NCBI GenBank assembly: GCA_004293485.1
Contig: RDYW01000034.1
Location: 1-64,000 of the forward strand
DNA length: 64,000 nt
From: Sphingobacteriales bacterium
GTDB taxonomy: Bacteria; Bacteroidota; Bacteroidia; Sphingobacteriales; Sphingobacteriaceae
Direction: 5' to 3'
Shown piece after piece: positions 45,212 through 54,790 of the stretch (position 1 is its first letter; the number at the start of each line of letters is the position of its first letter). Made by a program: the position numbers and the translations under genes. Under the pieces are notes generated by a model that worked only from the letters and a program-made list of their open reading frames with translations, was not told the origin of the DNA and did no database searches.

Positions 45212-48022
45212 ATGGTAGGTACAAAATGGTATAAATGTGACTTGCATTTGCATACACCCGCAAGTAAATGTTTTCACGACAGAGAAACTGTTACTCCTGA
45301 ACAATGGGTACAAGAAGCTATTGATAAAGGTTTAAACTGTGTTGCTGTTACCGACCATAATTCTGCGGAATGGGTTGAGTTAATTCAAGCAGAAGCTAAA
45401 AAAAAAGGTTTAAATATTTTTCCTGGTGTTGAACTTACTTGTAGCGAGGCGAAGGTTCACATTCTTGTTTTATTTGAAATAGGAACAAATAGAAGAACCA
45501 TTGAGGACTTCATTACACTTTGCAGAATCGATAGTGCCAAATTTGGCGAACAAGATGCCCATTCTCCTTTATCCGTTGATGAAGTGATTACTGAAGCAAC
45601 TGGTAAAAATGCTATTTGTATTCCTGCACACATTGACGAATATGCAGGAATAGGACAAGTTGCTCATGGGCTAAGAGAAAAGCTTTTTGAAAGTGATTGT
45701 TTCTTGGGGGTGCAAGTTGTTCACAAAGAATTTTTGGTTGAAGAAGGAAAATATAAAAAGCAAGAAGCTCTAATTTCAATCAATAAATATAGAGGTGCAA
45801 CTGACGAAGAAATTACTTCGGGTAAACTAAAGGTTTCTGAAGAAAAATTAAAGGAATGGCGTTCACCAGTTCAACAATCATTAAAACACGGCAAAGCAAT
45901 TTTAACTTTTTCTGATAATCCTCATTCTGAATTTAATTCAAAACATGGTTTATGGGGCATGGGTAGAAGATATACTTGGATTAAAATGGATCAGCAACCA
46001 AGTTTAGAAAGTTTAAGACAGGCAATGCTTTTACATCAATTCAGAATTAAAAATGATTTTGATTGTTCTGACCAACCATATTCAACACCTGACACTTGGA
46101 TTCAAAGCATAACAATTAAAGAAACAGAACTTTCTAAAAGTGGTAATGATGTTTTGATAAACTTTAATCCACAAATGAATACTATTATTGGAGGAAGAGG
46201 AAGTGGCAAATCATCCATATTGCAATTCCTCAGAGGAGTGTTTGAAAAAGAAGATGAAATTGATACTTTAACCACAATTAAAACAGAGTTCTCTAATTTC
46301 TTCAAAGTTAAAGATAAGAAGAAACAAGGGGTGCTTAAAGCCGCTTGTAGTATTGAAATACTAATTAACAGAAGATGCGAATTATTTAAAATTTTGTTTA
46401 CCCAGGAAACACCGATTAAGCATAAAACACAAATATTAAAATTCAATGAGATAAGCGGCAACTATGATGACGAACAAAATTTGTCATTTATGAAAATTCT
46501 TGATTTCGATATCTTTTCTCAAAAGCAGATTTATGAAATAGCAAATAATTTAAACTCATTGAGAGACCGAATTGATGTTTCTTCTGCTGATATATTAAAA
46601 CAGCAAGCTGTTTTAGAGAATAAAAAAGCGGAATATATTAAACAGTCTTCCGCAATAAGAGCACTTAAATTAAAAGTTTCAAAGAAAGATGTTCTTAAAT
46701 CTGAGATTCAGGATATTGATAGTAAAATCAATAAAGTAAAGGAAATTGGGATTGAAGGTGAACTTAAAAAAATTCAAGAATTTAATTCAGACAGCTATCA
46801 ATTTAAAAATTTTGTTGATGGTATCGAATCTGAACAAGGCCAATTTGATTCTCTAACGGAATCTGTTCGTGGATTAAAATTAAAGCCTGAAGCTTATACG
46901 GAAAGCTCAAGGATTATTCTAGAAGGCCTAATTAGTAATGTGAATAGTGAAATTGAAAAAATTGCTGTTTCATTAGAAAAGGCTAAGACTGATTTTGTAA
47001 AACTGAATTCACTTTTAGAAACAGAGTTGAGTGCTAATAAATGGAGTGCGGATAAAAGGGAAACAGAAGAATCCTTTGAAAAAAAGAAAGAAACACTAAT
47101 AGAACAGGGAATAATTAAAATTGAGGAAATTGAAGCAGATATTAAACTACTTGCGATTAAAAAAAGTGAATTAGAATCAATTGAAAAAATTGAAACTGAA
47201 ATTACAGAAAAGGAAGCCGCATTAGCAAGTATTAAAGAACTCTATATTACTGAAAGATTAAAACTAAGTGCTGTTAGGAAAGAGTTTTTAGAAGGGTTAC
47301 TTTATGATGGGAAGGTACGAGCTAAAGTTAATGGGTGTAAAGATTTTGAAAACTTAGAAGAACAAATCAGGTTAGTTTTAAGTAGTCCAGAATCATTTGA
47401 TAAAGATGTTGCTACAATGATAGAGTATTGGTCGGGTACTGACGTAAAAAGGGCTAACAAGGGTGTTTTTGATATTATCGTTGGAATACATAACGGTACA
47501 AATGCAGGGACTGATTTTGATAAAAGATTTATTACAAAAGTGAAAGGTCTAAATGGTGAATAATTGGATTCTTGTGATTTAATGTTTCCTGAAGATGTTA
47601 TTCAATTAGAGTACAAAACAAATGCAGGTGTTTGGAAAGCTTTATCAAATGCTTCCGCTGGACAAAAAACAGCAGCAATACTTACATTGATTTTATCCGA
47701 AGGAAATAAACCATTAATTCTTGACCAACCAGAAGACGATTTGGACAATTATTTAATTTATGACTTGGTAGTTGACCAATTAAGAAAATCAAAAGAATCG
47801 AGACAAATAATTACTGTTACACACAATGCGAACATCCCAGTAAACGGAGATAGTGAAGTAATAATTGTTATGGATTCGGAAACAAAACATTTAAGCCCTA
47901 AACTAATAGGAACTATTGAAGATGATGAAATAAAAAAAGCCGTTTGTTCAATTATGGAAGGTGGTACAGATGCTTTTAATATGCGTTCCAAACGTTATCA
48001 AAATGTAAAAACTAATGGCTAA
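45212..48022 (+). pseudogene. PHP-ATPase of the TrlF type, split by in-frame TAA
   Basis: One frame runs from ATG 45212 to TAA 48020-48022 and is interrupted only by TAA at 47561-47563. Part one (783 codons) has a PHP phosphoesterase domain: CDLHLHTPASKC (HLH at residues 12-14), AVTDHNSAEW, FPGVELTCSEAKVHILVLFE and a later PAHIDEYAG. Then comes an ABC ATPase half with Walker A IIGGRGSGKSSILQFL (327-334) and a long coiled coil. Part two holds LSNASAGQKTAAILTLIL (signature) and PLILDQPEDDLDNYLIYDLV (Walker B). No shift is needed to join them. ATG 47582 lies 18 bases after the stop, so a two-piece protein by reinitiation is possible. Otherwise inactive. Confidence 0.82.
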
Positions 48023-51000
48023 ATTAAGCTCATCACTCGTCCTCAATAAATATATTCTAAATCTGTTTGGCGTAACAGACTTAGAAGCCTTGTCATTGGA
48101 TTTAAAAGATTCATCACTGGAAGGATATGACGAGAATAATATTTCCCATTTACATCATGCTTTAGTTGCAAGGTTTTATAGCAATGCCAATTTGCCGAAA
48201 GAATTGCTGTTGCAGTACGACCAGAATATATTTTCACACACACAAACCATATCTGAGAAACGTAATGAACCCATCAAATGGAAGTACTTCCAATACATGG
48301 CATTGCTTTTTACTGAAATTTATTTAGATAAATACTTCTCTAACAAAACAGCTTTACAATCGGAACTGAATACTTTTCTCGAATTTAATGATGGTAGAAA
48401 CGGCAATGATTTTAAAGCCGTTACGGAATTTCAATTAGAGTCTGTTGTAAACGATTTAAATAAACTGGCTTATTGGAACGCTACGGGTTCGGGCAAAACC
48501 TTATTGATGCATATAAATATTTTGCAGTATCGGTATTATCTGAAAACGCATAATTTAGAGAAAGGTCTTAATCGAATAATTGTACTTACTCCTAATGAAG
48601 GCTTATCCAAACAACATTTGAAAGAGTTTGCTCAATCAGGAATGGAAGCGGAATTGTTTGATAAAACTGGTGGTTCATTGTTCGCAGGTCAAAAAATTGA
48701 AATTATTGACATACACAAACTAGAGGAAACAAGCGGCAACAAAACAGTTGCTGTTGAAGCATTTGAAGGCAACAATTTGGTATTAGTTGATGAAGGTCAC
48801 AGAGGGGCAGGCGGAACAGAGTGGAAAGACAAAAGAAATCGTTTATGTGAATCAGGTTTTTCATTTGAATATTCAGCAACCTTTGGGCAAGCAGTTCATG
48901 CCTTATCGGGTGCAAAACAAAAAGTATTAATTGATGAGTATGGCAAGGCAACTTTATTTGACTATTCCTATCGTTATTTTTACAATGATGGCTATGGTAA
49001 AGATTATCAGATATTAAATCTGAATCAAAATTGGCAAGAAGGTTACGTTTCATTATATCTTACAGCATGTGTACTTTCATTCTATGAGCAATTATTGGTC
49101 TTTAAAGAAAATGGAAAAGAGATAGAACCATTTTTGATTGATAAACCCTTAGCCATTTTTGTAGGTGGAAAAGTAACCAAAAGCATCAGTAAAGAAACTG
49201 CTTCGGATGTAGTAGAGGTTTTAAAGTTTTTGGAATCGTTTGTAAAGAATGATGGACAGTCTATCGAACGCATCAAGTTAATATTAGAAGCCAAAGATGG
49301 TTTGAATAATGAAATGGGGCATTCCATTTTTAGAAATGCTTTTAAAGAAATTCGCAAGTCTGGTAAAACTGCAAATGTTGTTTTTCAAGATGTATTGAAA
49401 GAAGTGTTTAACTCAGAAGTTGCAGGTGCATCACTACATATTGACAATTTAAAAGGACAAGATGGTGAAATAGGCTTGCGTATTGGAAATGCTGATTACT
49501 TTGGCGTTATCAACGTTGGTGACGACAAAGGTTTATTGAAGATTTGTGAAGCCCACAAAATGCTGGTGGATGAAAAGGATTTTTCAACTTCCCTATTTCA
49601 TGACATCAACAGCAAAGGCAGTAAAGTAAATGTGTTGATTGGTTCAAAAAAGTTTTCAGAAGGTTGGAGCAGTTGGCGAGTAAGTACAATGGGTTTATTG
49701 AATATAGGACGAGGCGAAGGTTCGGAAATTATTCAGTTGTTCGGCAGAGGCGTTCGTTTAAAAGGCTACAAGTTTTCATTGAAGCGAAGCACCGCTTTAG
49801 ATGCAAGTTTGCGACCTGCATATATTCCAGAAGTATTGCCCATTTTAGAAACCTTAAATATTTTTGGTTTAAGGGCAGACTATATGCAACAGTTTAAAGA
49901 TTACCTTGAAGAAGAAGGCTTGCCAACCAACGATAAAAGCAACTGGGAAACTATTGAAATAGGAACCGTACTGCCAACAATTATATCGCTTACCGGCAAA
50001 AAATTAAAATACTTAAAAGTAAAAGATGGGATTAATTTTAAAAGAGATGTTTTAGTAGATGCTGTTTTAGGCAAAAATTTCTCAATAGTTACATTAGATT
50101 GGTATCCAAAAGTAAAAGTCTTAAAAAGTAGCAATCTTAACAATATTGCACCTATCGTAAATTTAGAACAAAGTAAACTAAACTCCGAAAATCTAGCCTT
50201 TCTGGATTGGACAAAAGTATATTTCGACCTTCAACGATTTAAAAACGAACGTAGTTGGTACAATGTAAATCTGTCGGTAGAAGCCTTAAAGGATATTATG
50301 GCAAACCCAGATTGGTACACACTTTATATCCCTGCCGAAGAATTGCTTGCAACATCATTTAACAAAGTGCAGCTGTGGCAGGAATTAGTAATTTCTTTGC
50401 TAAAATCATTTGTAGAAAAAGTGTACAATTTTCAGAAAAACGACTACTTCGCCAAAAATTCTGAAGTGGGTATTTTAGATAGTAACAATCCTAACTTTTT
50501 TGAGAAATATAATATTGAAGTTCAAAAAGATCAAAATCGATTAATTGAAAGCATTACTAAATTAAGAGTTAAGATAAATGATAACGATTTCAAAGAAACA
50601 TGCAAAATTGACAATGATTTTGAAGCTTTGTTTTCAGGAATTCATCTATACCAGCCTTTGATTTACATAGATAAAAATAAGTATGAAGAAGTAATCAAAA
50701 TCCAACCGGTTGCATTAAACAAAGGCGAACGAGATTTAGTAGAAGACTTGAAGTTATATTTTGAGAGCAACAACGAATTCTTTGCAGACAAACAACTCTT
50801 TTTACTTCGCAACATGAGTAAAAAGGGAATTGGCTTCTTTGAAGCAAACAATTTCTTTCCTGACTTTATCTTATGGCTTGTAATTGGTGACAAACAATAC
50901 GTTTCATTCATCGACCCAAAAGGACTTAGACAAATTCAAGGTTTGGCAGACCCAAAAATTCAATTACATAAATCAATTAAGACAACGATTCAACCAAAAT

Positions 51001-51179
51001 TAAACGACCCAAATATTGAACTAAATTCATTCATCATTTCAAATACACCTTACAACCAATTAACACATTGGAAAGGTCAAGAAAGCATGGAGGACTTTAA
51101 TTCAAATCACATCTTGTTCCAAAAAGAGCAACGACAATTTTATATTCAAATAATCATTGACAAACAAATAAAGCAATAG
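48015..51179 (+). CDS. type III Res-like DEAD/DEAH helicase-nuclease
   Basis: 1054 residues, starting 8 bases before the previous stop. Helicase core: YWNATGSGKTLLMHINILQY (Walker A, residues 156-162), RIIVLTPNEGLSKQHLKEFA, LVLVDEGHRGAGGTEWKDKR (DEGH, 259-262), EYSATFGQAVHAL (SAT), and IGSKKFSEGWSSWRVSTMGL plus IIQLFGRGVRLKG for motifs V-VI. Near the C-terminus FPDFILWLVIGDKQYVSFID PKG gives a PD-(D)xK site (PD 949-950, D967, K969), the nuclease motif of type III Res subunits. With the beta-class methyltransferase it makes a complete Mod-Res pair, although four other genes lie between the two. Confidence 0.9.
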   Translation: MAKLSSSLVLNKYILNLFGVTDLEALSLDLKDSSLEGYDENNISHLHHALVARFYSNANLPKELLLQYDQNIFSHTQTISEKRNEPIKWKYFQYMALLFTEIYLDKYFSNKTALQSELNTFLEFNDGRNGNDFKAVTEFQLESVVNDLNKLAYWNATGSGKTLLMHINILQYRYYLKTHNLEKGLNRIIVLTPNEGLSKQHLKEFAQSGMEAELFDKTGGSLFAGQKIEIIDIHKLEETSGNKTVAVEAFEGNNLVLVDEGHRGAGGTEWKDKRNRLCESGFSFEYSATFGQAVHALSGAKQKVLIDEYGKATLFDYSYRYFYNDGYGKDYQILNLNQNWQEGYVSLYLTACVLSFYEQLLVFKENGKEIEPFLIDKPLAIFVGGKVTKSISKETASDVVEVLKFLESFVKNDGQSIERIKLILEAKDGLNNEMGHSIFRNAFKEIRKSGKTANVVFQDVLKEVFNSEVAGASLHIDNLKGQDGEIGLRIGNADYFGVINVGDDKGLLKICEAHKMLVDEKDFSTSLFHDINSKGSKVNVLIGSKKFSEGWSSWRVSTMGLLNIGRGEGSEIIQLFGRGVRLKGYKFSLKRSTALDASLRPAYIPEVLPILETLNIFGLRADYMQQFKDYLEEEGLPTNDKSNWETIEIGTVLPTIISLTGKKLKYLKVKDGINFKRDVLVDAVLGKNFSIVTLDWYPKVKVLKSSNLNNIAPIVNLEQSKLNSENLAFLDWTKVYFDLQRFKNERSWYNVNLSVEALKDIMANPDWYTLYIPAEELLATSFNKVQLWQELVISLLKSFVEKVYNFQKNDYFAKNSEVGILDSNNPNFFEKYNIEVQKDQNRLIESITKLRVKINDNDFKETCKIDNDFEALFSGIHLYQPLIYIDKNKYEEVIKIQPVALNKGERDLVEDLKLYFESNNEFFADKQLFLLRNMSKKGIGFFEANNFFPDFILWLVIGDKQYVSFIDPKGLRQIQGLADPKIQLHKSIKTTIQPKLNDPNIELNSFIISNTPYNQLTHWKGQESMEDFNSNHILFQKEQRQFYIQIIIDKQIKQ

Positions 51180-51675
51180 GAAATGCCAACGCAGCAGTCA
51201 TACACATTTGCAAGCCACACAAGCCAGCCCACGAGCCAAAGCTTGCAAAAGAGTATGCCTGCCCCACGCAAAGACAAATTCAATTTTTTTCTTCCCTCCC
51301 TTCGGTGTTTTAATTTTTTCGCCACCCACAGCCGACACATTAGCAGTTGGAAAGAAACAGCGAAAATCTATACTGGACAAGGCTTGACAATGACGGTGGT
51401 CAGAAGGCCAGCTTGTAACACGGGTTTGGCAAAAGTGGCGGTTCAGTGCTCCGCAAACAGTTTTATGGTTAATCAAAGTTTGGTTCTCCGCATCAACATT
51501 TGTGGTGAAAATCGCCACCTTCGCCAAGCCTGAAACCGATGTTTACATATAGCTTTTGCTAAAACAATTTTGCTTTTGTGTATGTATCTTTGTTAAAATT
51601 AAGCGAGGTTAAATAACCTTAACACATATAAATGAGTTTATTATTGATTAAAAATTAATTTTATTGCTTTAGCTA
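51180..51675. other. right border region of the defence island
   Basis: 496 bases without a credible gene. From 51181 to about 51535 it is GC-richer than the surroundings and ends in an attC-like imperfect inverted repeat (51414-51545). The open frames here lack any recognisable protein features. The last 130 bases are AT-rich and carry the -7 box TATCTTTG (51585-51592) of the metallophosphoesterase gene. Confidence 0.55.
51414..51545. repeat. attC-like imperfect inverted repeat
   Basis: GGTTTGGCAAAAGTGGCG at 51423-51440 pairs with CGCCACCTTCGCCAAGCC at 51513-51530 with 15 of 18 matches. The outer flanks TGTAAC before and GATGTTTACA after can extend it. The loop carries GTTCAGTGCTCCGC and GTTCTCCGC. 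The fold and the AAC/GTT ends recall integron attC sites, though the ends are degenerate. No integrase gene is in the window. Confidence 0.5.
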
Positions 51676-52746
51676 ATGGATACAATAAGCCCCATTTACG
51701 AAGTACTACTGATTGGCGATTCGGGAAATATTAAACGTAACCAACCTGATGAATTGTTAGAGATGATGAAAAATAATTTGCCCGAAAAACACCCATCGGC
51801 AGTAGTTTTTTTAGGCGATAATGTGTACCCTGTTGGTTTACCCGACGAAAAGTCATCAAAAAGAGCCGATGCCGAATTGGTGTTAAATAAACATTTTGAT
51901 GCGTTAAAAACGTATAAAGGCAAAGTTATTTTTATATCGGGTAATCACGATTGGAATAAGGGGAAACCCGATGGTTACGATTATGTGATAAGGCAAGAAA
52001 AATACCTCGAAAAACTATTCAACGATAAAAATATTTATCTCCCGGCAAACGGCTGCCCAGGCCCTAAAGAAGTAAACATAAATAAACAAGTTACCATAGT
52101 AGCCATTAACACACAATGGTGGTTACAAACAGGATATCGCCCAATGGGGCAAAGCCAAGGTTGTGGTGTAGAAACCGAAAGCGATTTTTTTACTAAACTA
52201 GATGCCATTTTAAATAAAAATATGCATAAACGGGTATTGGTAATTGGCCATTATCCTATTTATAGCGAATCTGTTCATGGGGGTAAATACGCACTACAGC
52301 ACCATTTATTTCCGCTTACTATTTATAAAAAAAACGCTTTTTTACCCTTGCCTTTGGTGGGTTCGATGTTACCCATGTACCGCAAATATTTTGGCGCTAA
52401 AGAAGATATATCGCACCCAAATTTTAGAAAACTACGTACCCAACTAAAAGCTATTTTTAAAAAGTATGATAACCTTATTTATGCCTGCGGCCACGAGCAT
52501 AATTTACAATACATAAAAAAACACCAAAACCACTTCATTGTAAGTGGCGCCGCCTCAAAATCAACCTACGTATTACAAGGTAAATATTCTAAATTTGGAT
52601 TAGCGGCCAAAGGTTTTTTTAAATTAAAATTTTATGATGATTTATCGGTAAAAGCCGAAGCTGTAATTGTTGACGAAGATAACCAACGTGGCGAGCTAGT
52701 GTACGAAACGTGGATTTATGGGCACAAGGGGGATAATAACCTGTAA
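51676..52746 (+). CDS. calcineurin-like metallophosphoesterase
   Basis: 356 residues with the full dinuclear metal site set: LLIGDSGNIKRN, VVFLGDNVYPVGLP, VIFISGNHDWNKGKPDGY, RVLVIGHYPIYSESVHGG and LIYACGHEHNLQYI. An N-terminal signal is not evident, so it is probably cytoplasmic. Substrate unknown. The 3' end overlaps the opposing lipid kinase gene by 51 bases. A -7 box lies at 51585-51592, giving an 80-base leader. Confidence 0.9.
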   Translation: MDTISPIYEVLLIGDSGNIKRNQPDELLEMMKNNLPEKHPSAVVFLGDNVYPVGLPDEKSSKRADAELVLNKHFDALKTYKGKVIFISGNHDWNKGKPDGYDYVIRQEKYLEKLFNDKNIYLPANGCPGPKEVNINKQVTIVAINTQWWLQTGYRPMGQSQGCGVETESDFFTKLDAILNKNMHKRVLVIGHYPIYSESVHGGKYALQHHLFPLTIYKKNAFLPLPLVGSMLPMYRKYFGAKEDISHPNFRKLRTQLKAIFKKYDNLIYACGHEHNLQYIKKHQNHFIVSGAASKSTYVLQGKYSKFGLAAKGFFKLKFYDDLSVKAEAVIVDEDNQRGELVYETWIYGHKGDNNL

Positions 52747-53616
52747 AGCATGCTTTTGAATAGCTATTTTAATTTCTTTAATTTTTCCTAACACCTCGCC
52801 ATCGTACTGTAGGGTAGTTTTGTTTTTACACCTAATTACTGCTTTGTGGCATTGTATTACCTCAAAATATTGCGAGTATTTTAAACGGTTTCTAAACATT
52901 TGCAAAGCCAAATTAAACACATTTATTTTAGGAAATGGCTTTACCACACATATTTCAAATAAGCCATCATCTAGCATGCCATCGGGGTTTATTACTGCCC
53001 CTGTGCCGTATTTTGTGGCATTTGCAAATGTTAACGATACTGCCTTTACCGTTTTTATAGTGCTATCATTTATAGTGATGGTAAATTTTTTGTAGCCTAG
53101 TAATAAAATTTCGCTTAGTAAATGTTTAGCATACGATAACATACCCCTTGTTTTACCCATTTGAAAACGGTAAACAATCCGGGCATTTAAGCCTACATCG
53201 GCCAGATGAATAACGTTTTTGCCATTTATAAGTAATAAATCTAAATTTTTGAGTGCTCGCTTTGGGGGATTTAATAAGGCCAAACAATCGTTGATATTAG
53301 TAGGAATATTTAGCTCTTTTGCCATACCATTGGCCGAACCGTAGGGGATAATCATCAATTTAATACCTGTAAATTTAATAACCGAAGCTACCATGTTTAC
53401 CGTACCATCTCCCCCAACGGCTACCACTATTTCGGGGGCAAAATATTCGATACTTTTTATAATACCATTTGTAGGATTTTCGCTTAAAACATAAAGGCAA
53501 CAATCATAGCCATTTTGCTGGGCATGTATATTGATAGTTTTTTCTAAATCATACAATTGGGTATTGCCCGATTTATGATTGATAATAAATAAGATTTTTT
53601 GGCGGTAAACAGGCAT
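52696..53616 (-). CDS. diacylglycerol/lipid kinase family protein
   Basis: 306 residues with a DAGK catalytic domain: KILFIINHKSGNTQ at the N-terminus, the nucleotide motif VVAVGGDGTVNMVASVI, MIIPYGSANGMAKELNIPTN and a middle block INPDGMLDDGLFEICVV. Members phosphorylate lipid substrates such as diacylglycerol or sphingosine. The C-terminus extends 51 bases into the 3' end of the convergent metallophosphoesterase gene, so both C-termini are encoded by the same DNA. No signal peptide. Confidence 0.88.
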   Translation of the reverse strand: MPVYRQKILFIINHKSGNTQLYDLEKTINIHAQQNGYDCCLYVLSENPTNGIIKSIEYFAPEIVVAVGGDGTVNMVASVIKFTGIKLMIIPYGSANGMAKELNIPTNINDCLALLNPPKRALKNLDLLLINGKNVIHLADVGLNARIVYRFQMGKTRGMLSYAKHLLSEILLLGYKKFTITINDSTIKTVKAVSLTFANATKYGTGAVINPDGMLDDGLFEICVVKPFPKINVFNLALQMFRNRLKYSQYFEVIQCHKAVIRCKNKTTLQYDGEVLGKIKEIKIAIQKHALQVIIPLVPINPRFVH

Positions 53617-53686
53617 CCGATATTTAAAGTAAAATAAATTTTATATCCATTTTATACCCTATTAATATATTTAATTACCGCATAGT

Positions 53687-54022
53687 TTACATTTGCGCTT
53701 GCAAATCCAACATAAAAGCCTTCATTTTTTCTAACGATGCAATTACCCTAATATTTTCTTTGGCACTTTCGCTATTATTTTTTAAAAACTCTTTTGCGCC
53801 TTGTAAAGTGTAGCCTTTGTTTTTAATAAGATTGAAAATAATTTTAAGGTTTTCTACATCCTCGGGCCTAAATAAGCGGTTTCCTTTAGCATTTAGTTTA
53901 GGCTGTAATATATCAAATTCTTTTTCGTAAAAACGTATCATCGAAGTATTTACTTCAAACATTTGTGCTACTTCGCCTATAGGGTAGTATAGCTTAGTAA
54001 GCTGTTTTTCTGGGTTAGCCAT
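53687..54022 (-). CDS. MerR-family transcriptional regulator
   Basis: 111 residues starting MANPEKQLTKLYYPIGEVAQ. The HTH continues MFEVNTSMIRFYEKEFDILQ and PKLNAKGNRLFRPEDVENLK, the DNA-binding MerR domain, followed by NLIKNKGYTLQGAKEFLKNN. A longer frame from 54079 adds a hydrophobic 19-residue stretch that does not fit the family, so the internal Met is preferred. There is no effector domain. Target unknown. Confidence 0.88.
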   Translation of the reverse strand: MANPEKQLTKLYYPIGEVAQMFEVNTSMIRFYEKEFDILQPKLNAKGNRLFRPEDVENLKIIFNLIKNKGYTLQGAKEFLKNNSESAKENIRVIASLEKMKAFMLDLQAQM

Positions 54023-54196
54023 GTTGCGATTTATTTTGGTAAAAGTAAATATATAAAAACAAATAAATATTAACGCCATACTTGCTATTTTTTGATTTTA
54101 CAACATTATTATGTTTGTAAAAACAAATCTTCAATAAAAAACTACTCACTATAATTAAATTTTAATCTTTTATATTTGTTCAAAAAAATACAATTT

Positions 54197-54586
54197 ATGG
54201 GCATAGTTAAAACAAACATTACACTATCAAACCCACGATACCCTAATTTGGAAAGTATTATAGTAGAGAGTTTGGTAGATACCGGGGCTTTGCACTTGTG
54301 CATTACCGAAGCACAATGTATTCAACTTAAATTAGAAGAAGGCGAAAAACGCCCTGTAACCCTAGCCGATGGTAAAGTATATAGCATTCCCTATGTAGGC
54401 CCTATAAAAGTAGATTGGCATGGCCGAATAAGTTATACAGGTGCCATGGTTTTAGGTAAGCAATGTTTGCTGGGTGCAATACCTATGGAAGATATGGATA
54501 TACTTGTTCATCCTGCAAAGCAAACGGTAATAGCCAACCCATTACACCCCAATATACCTGCTTCGGTGGCGTACGTATTGGGCTAA
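54197..54586 (+). CDS. clan AA (retropepsin-like) aspartic protease
   Basis: 129 residues from ATG 54197 (another in-frame ATG at 54176 would add seven residues). ESLVDTGALHLCITEAQCIQ contains the catalytic DTGA motif. The second half has TGAMVLGKQCLLGAIPMEDM DILVHP, the flap and Gly-rich region of bacterial retropepsin-like proteins. Such proteins are single-domain and would act as dimers. Bacteroidota often carry this gene alone; substrates unknown. Confidence 0.78.
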   Translation: MGIVKTNITLSNPRYPNLESIIVESLVDTGALHLCITEAQCIQLKLEEGEKRPVTLADGKVYSIPYVGPIKVDWHGRISYTGAMVLGKQCLLGAIPMEDMDILVHPAKQTVIANPLHPNIPASVAYVLG

Positions 54587-54773
54587 AATATTGGCTTGGT
54601 AATTACTGTAGTATTGCTAAACGAAATTAAAAAACGACACCGTTTTTTTAACGCAGTTTTTATTAAAAATTCGGCCAAAAATAATACCTTCGTAGCCCAA
54701 TAAGCTACGGGTGGCATATAAAATACTACACCCCAAATTACTATCAATAACAACAACATTTTACAACATATAA

Positions 54774-54789
54774 CCCCCCCCCCACCCCC
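54774..54789 (+). repeat. poly-C tract in the carA leader
   Basis: Ten C (54774-54783), one A, five C (54785-54789), then A and the carA start at 54791. It occupies the place of the ribosome-binding region. Homopolymer tracts of this length slip during replication. Sequencing error in the count is also possible. Confidence 0.7.
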
Positions 54790-54790
54790 A

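Noticed and set aside
51183-51533. 116-codon open frame after the defence operon
   Set aside because: Composition is unlike a protein, no motif was recognised, and it overlaps the attC-like repeat.
35801-51535. Short direct repeat CAAGCCT(A/G)AAA at both island borders (about 35802 and 51524) as an att site
   Set aside because: Eleven bases with one mismatch are expected by chance over this span and no integrase is present.
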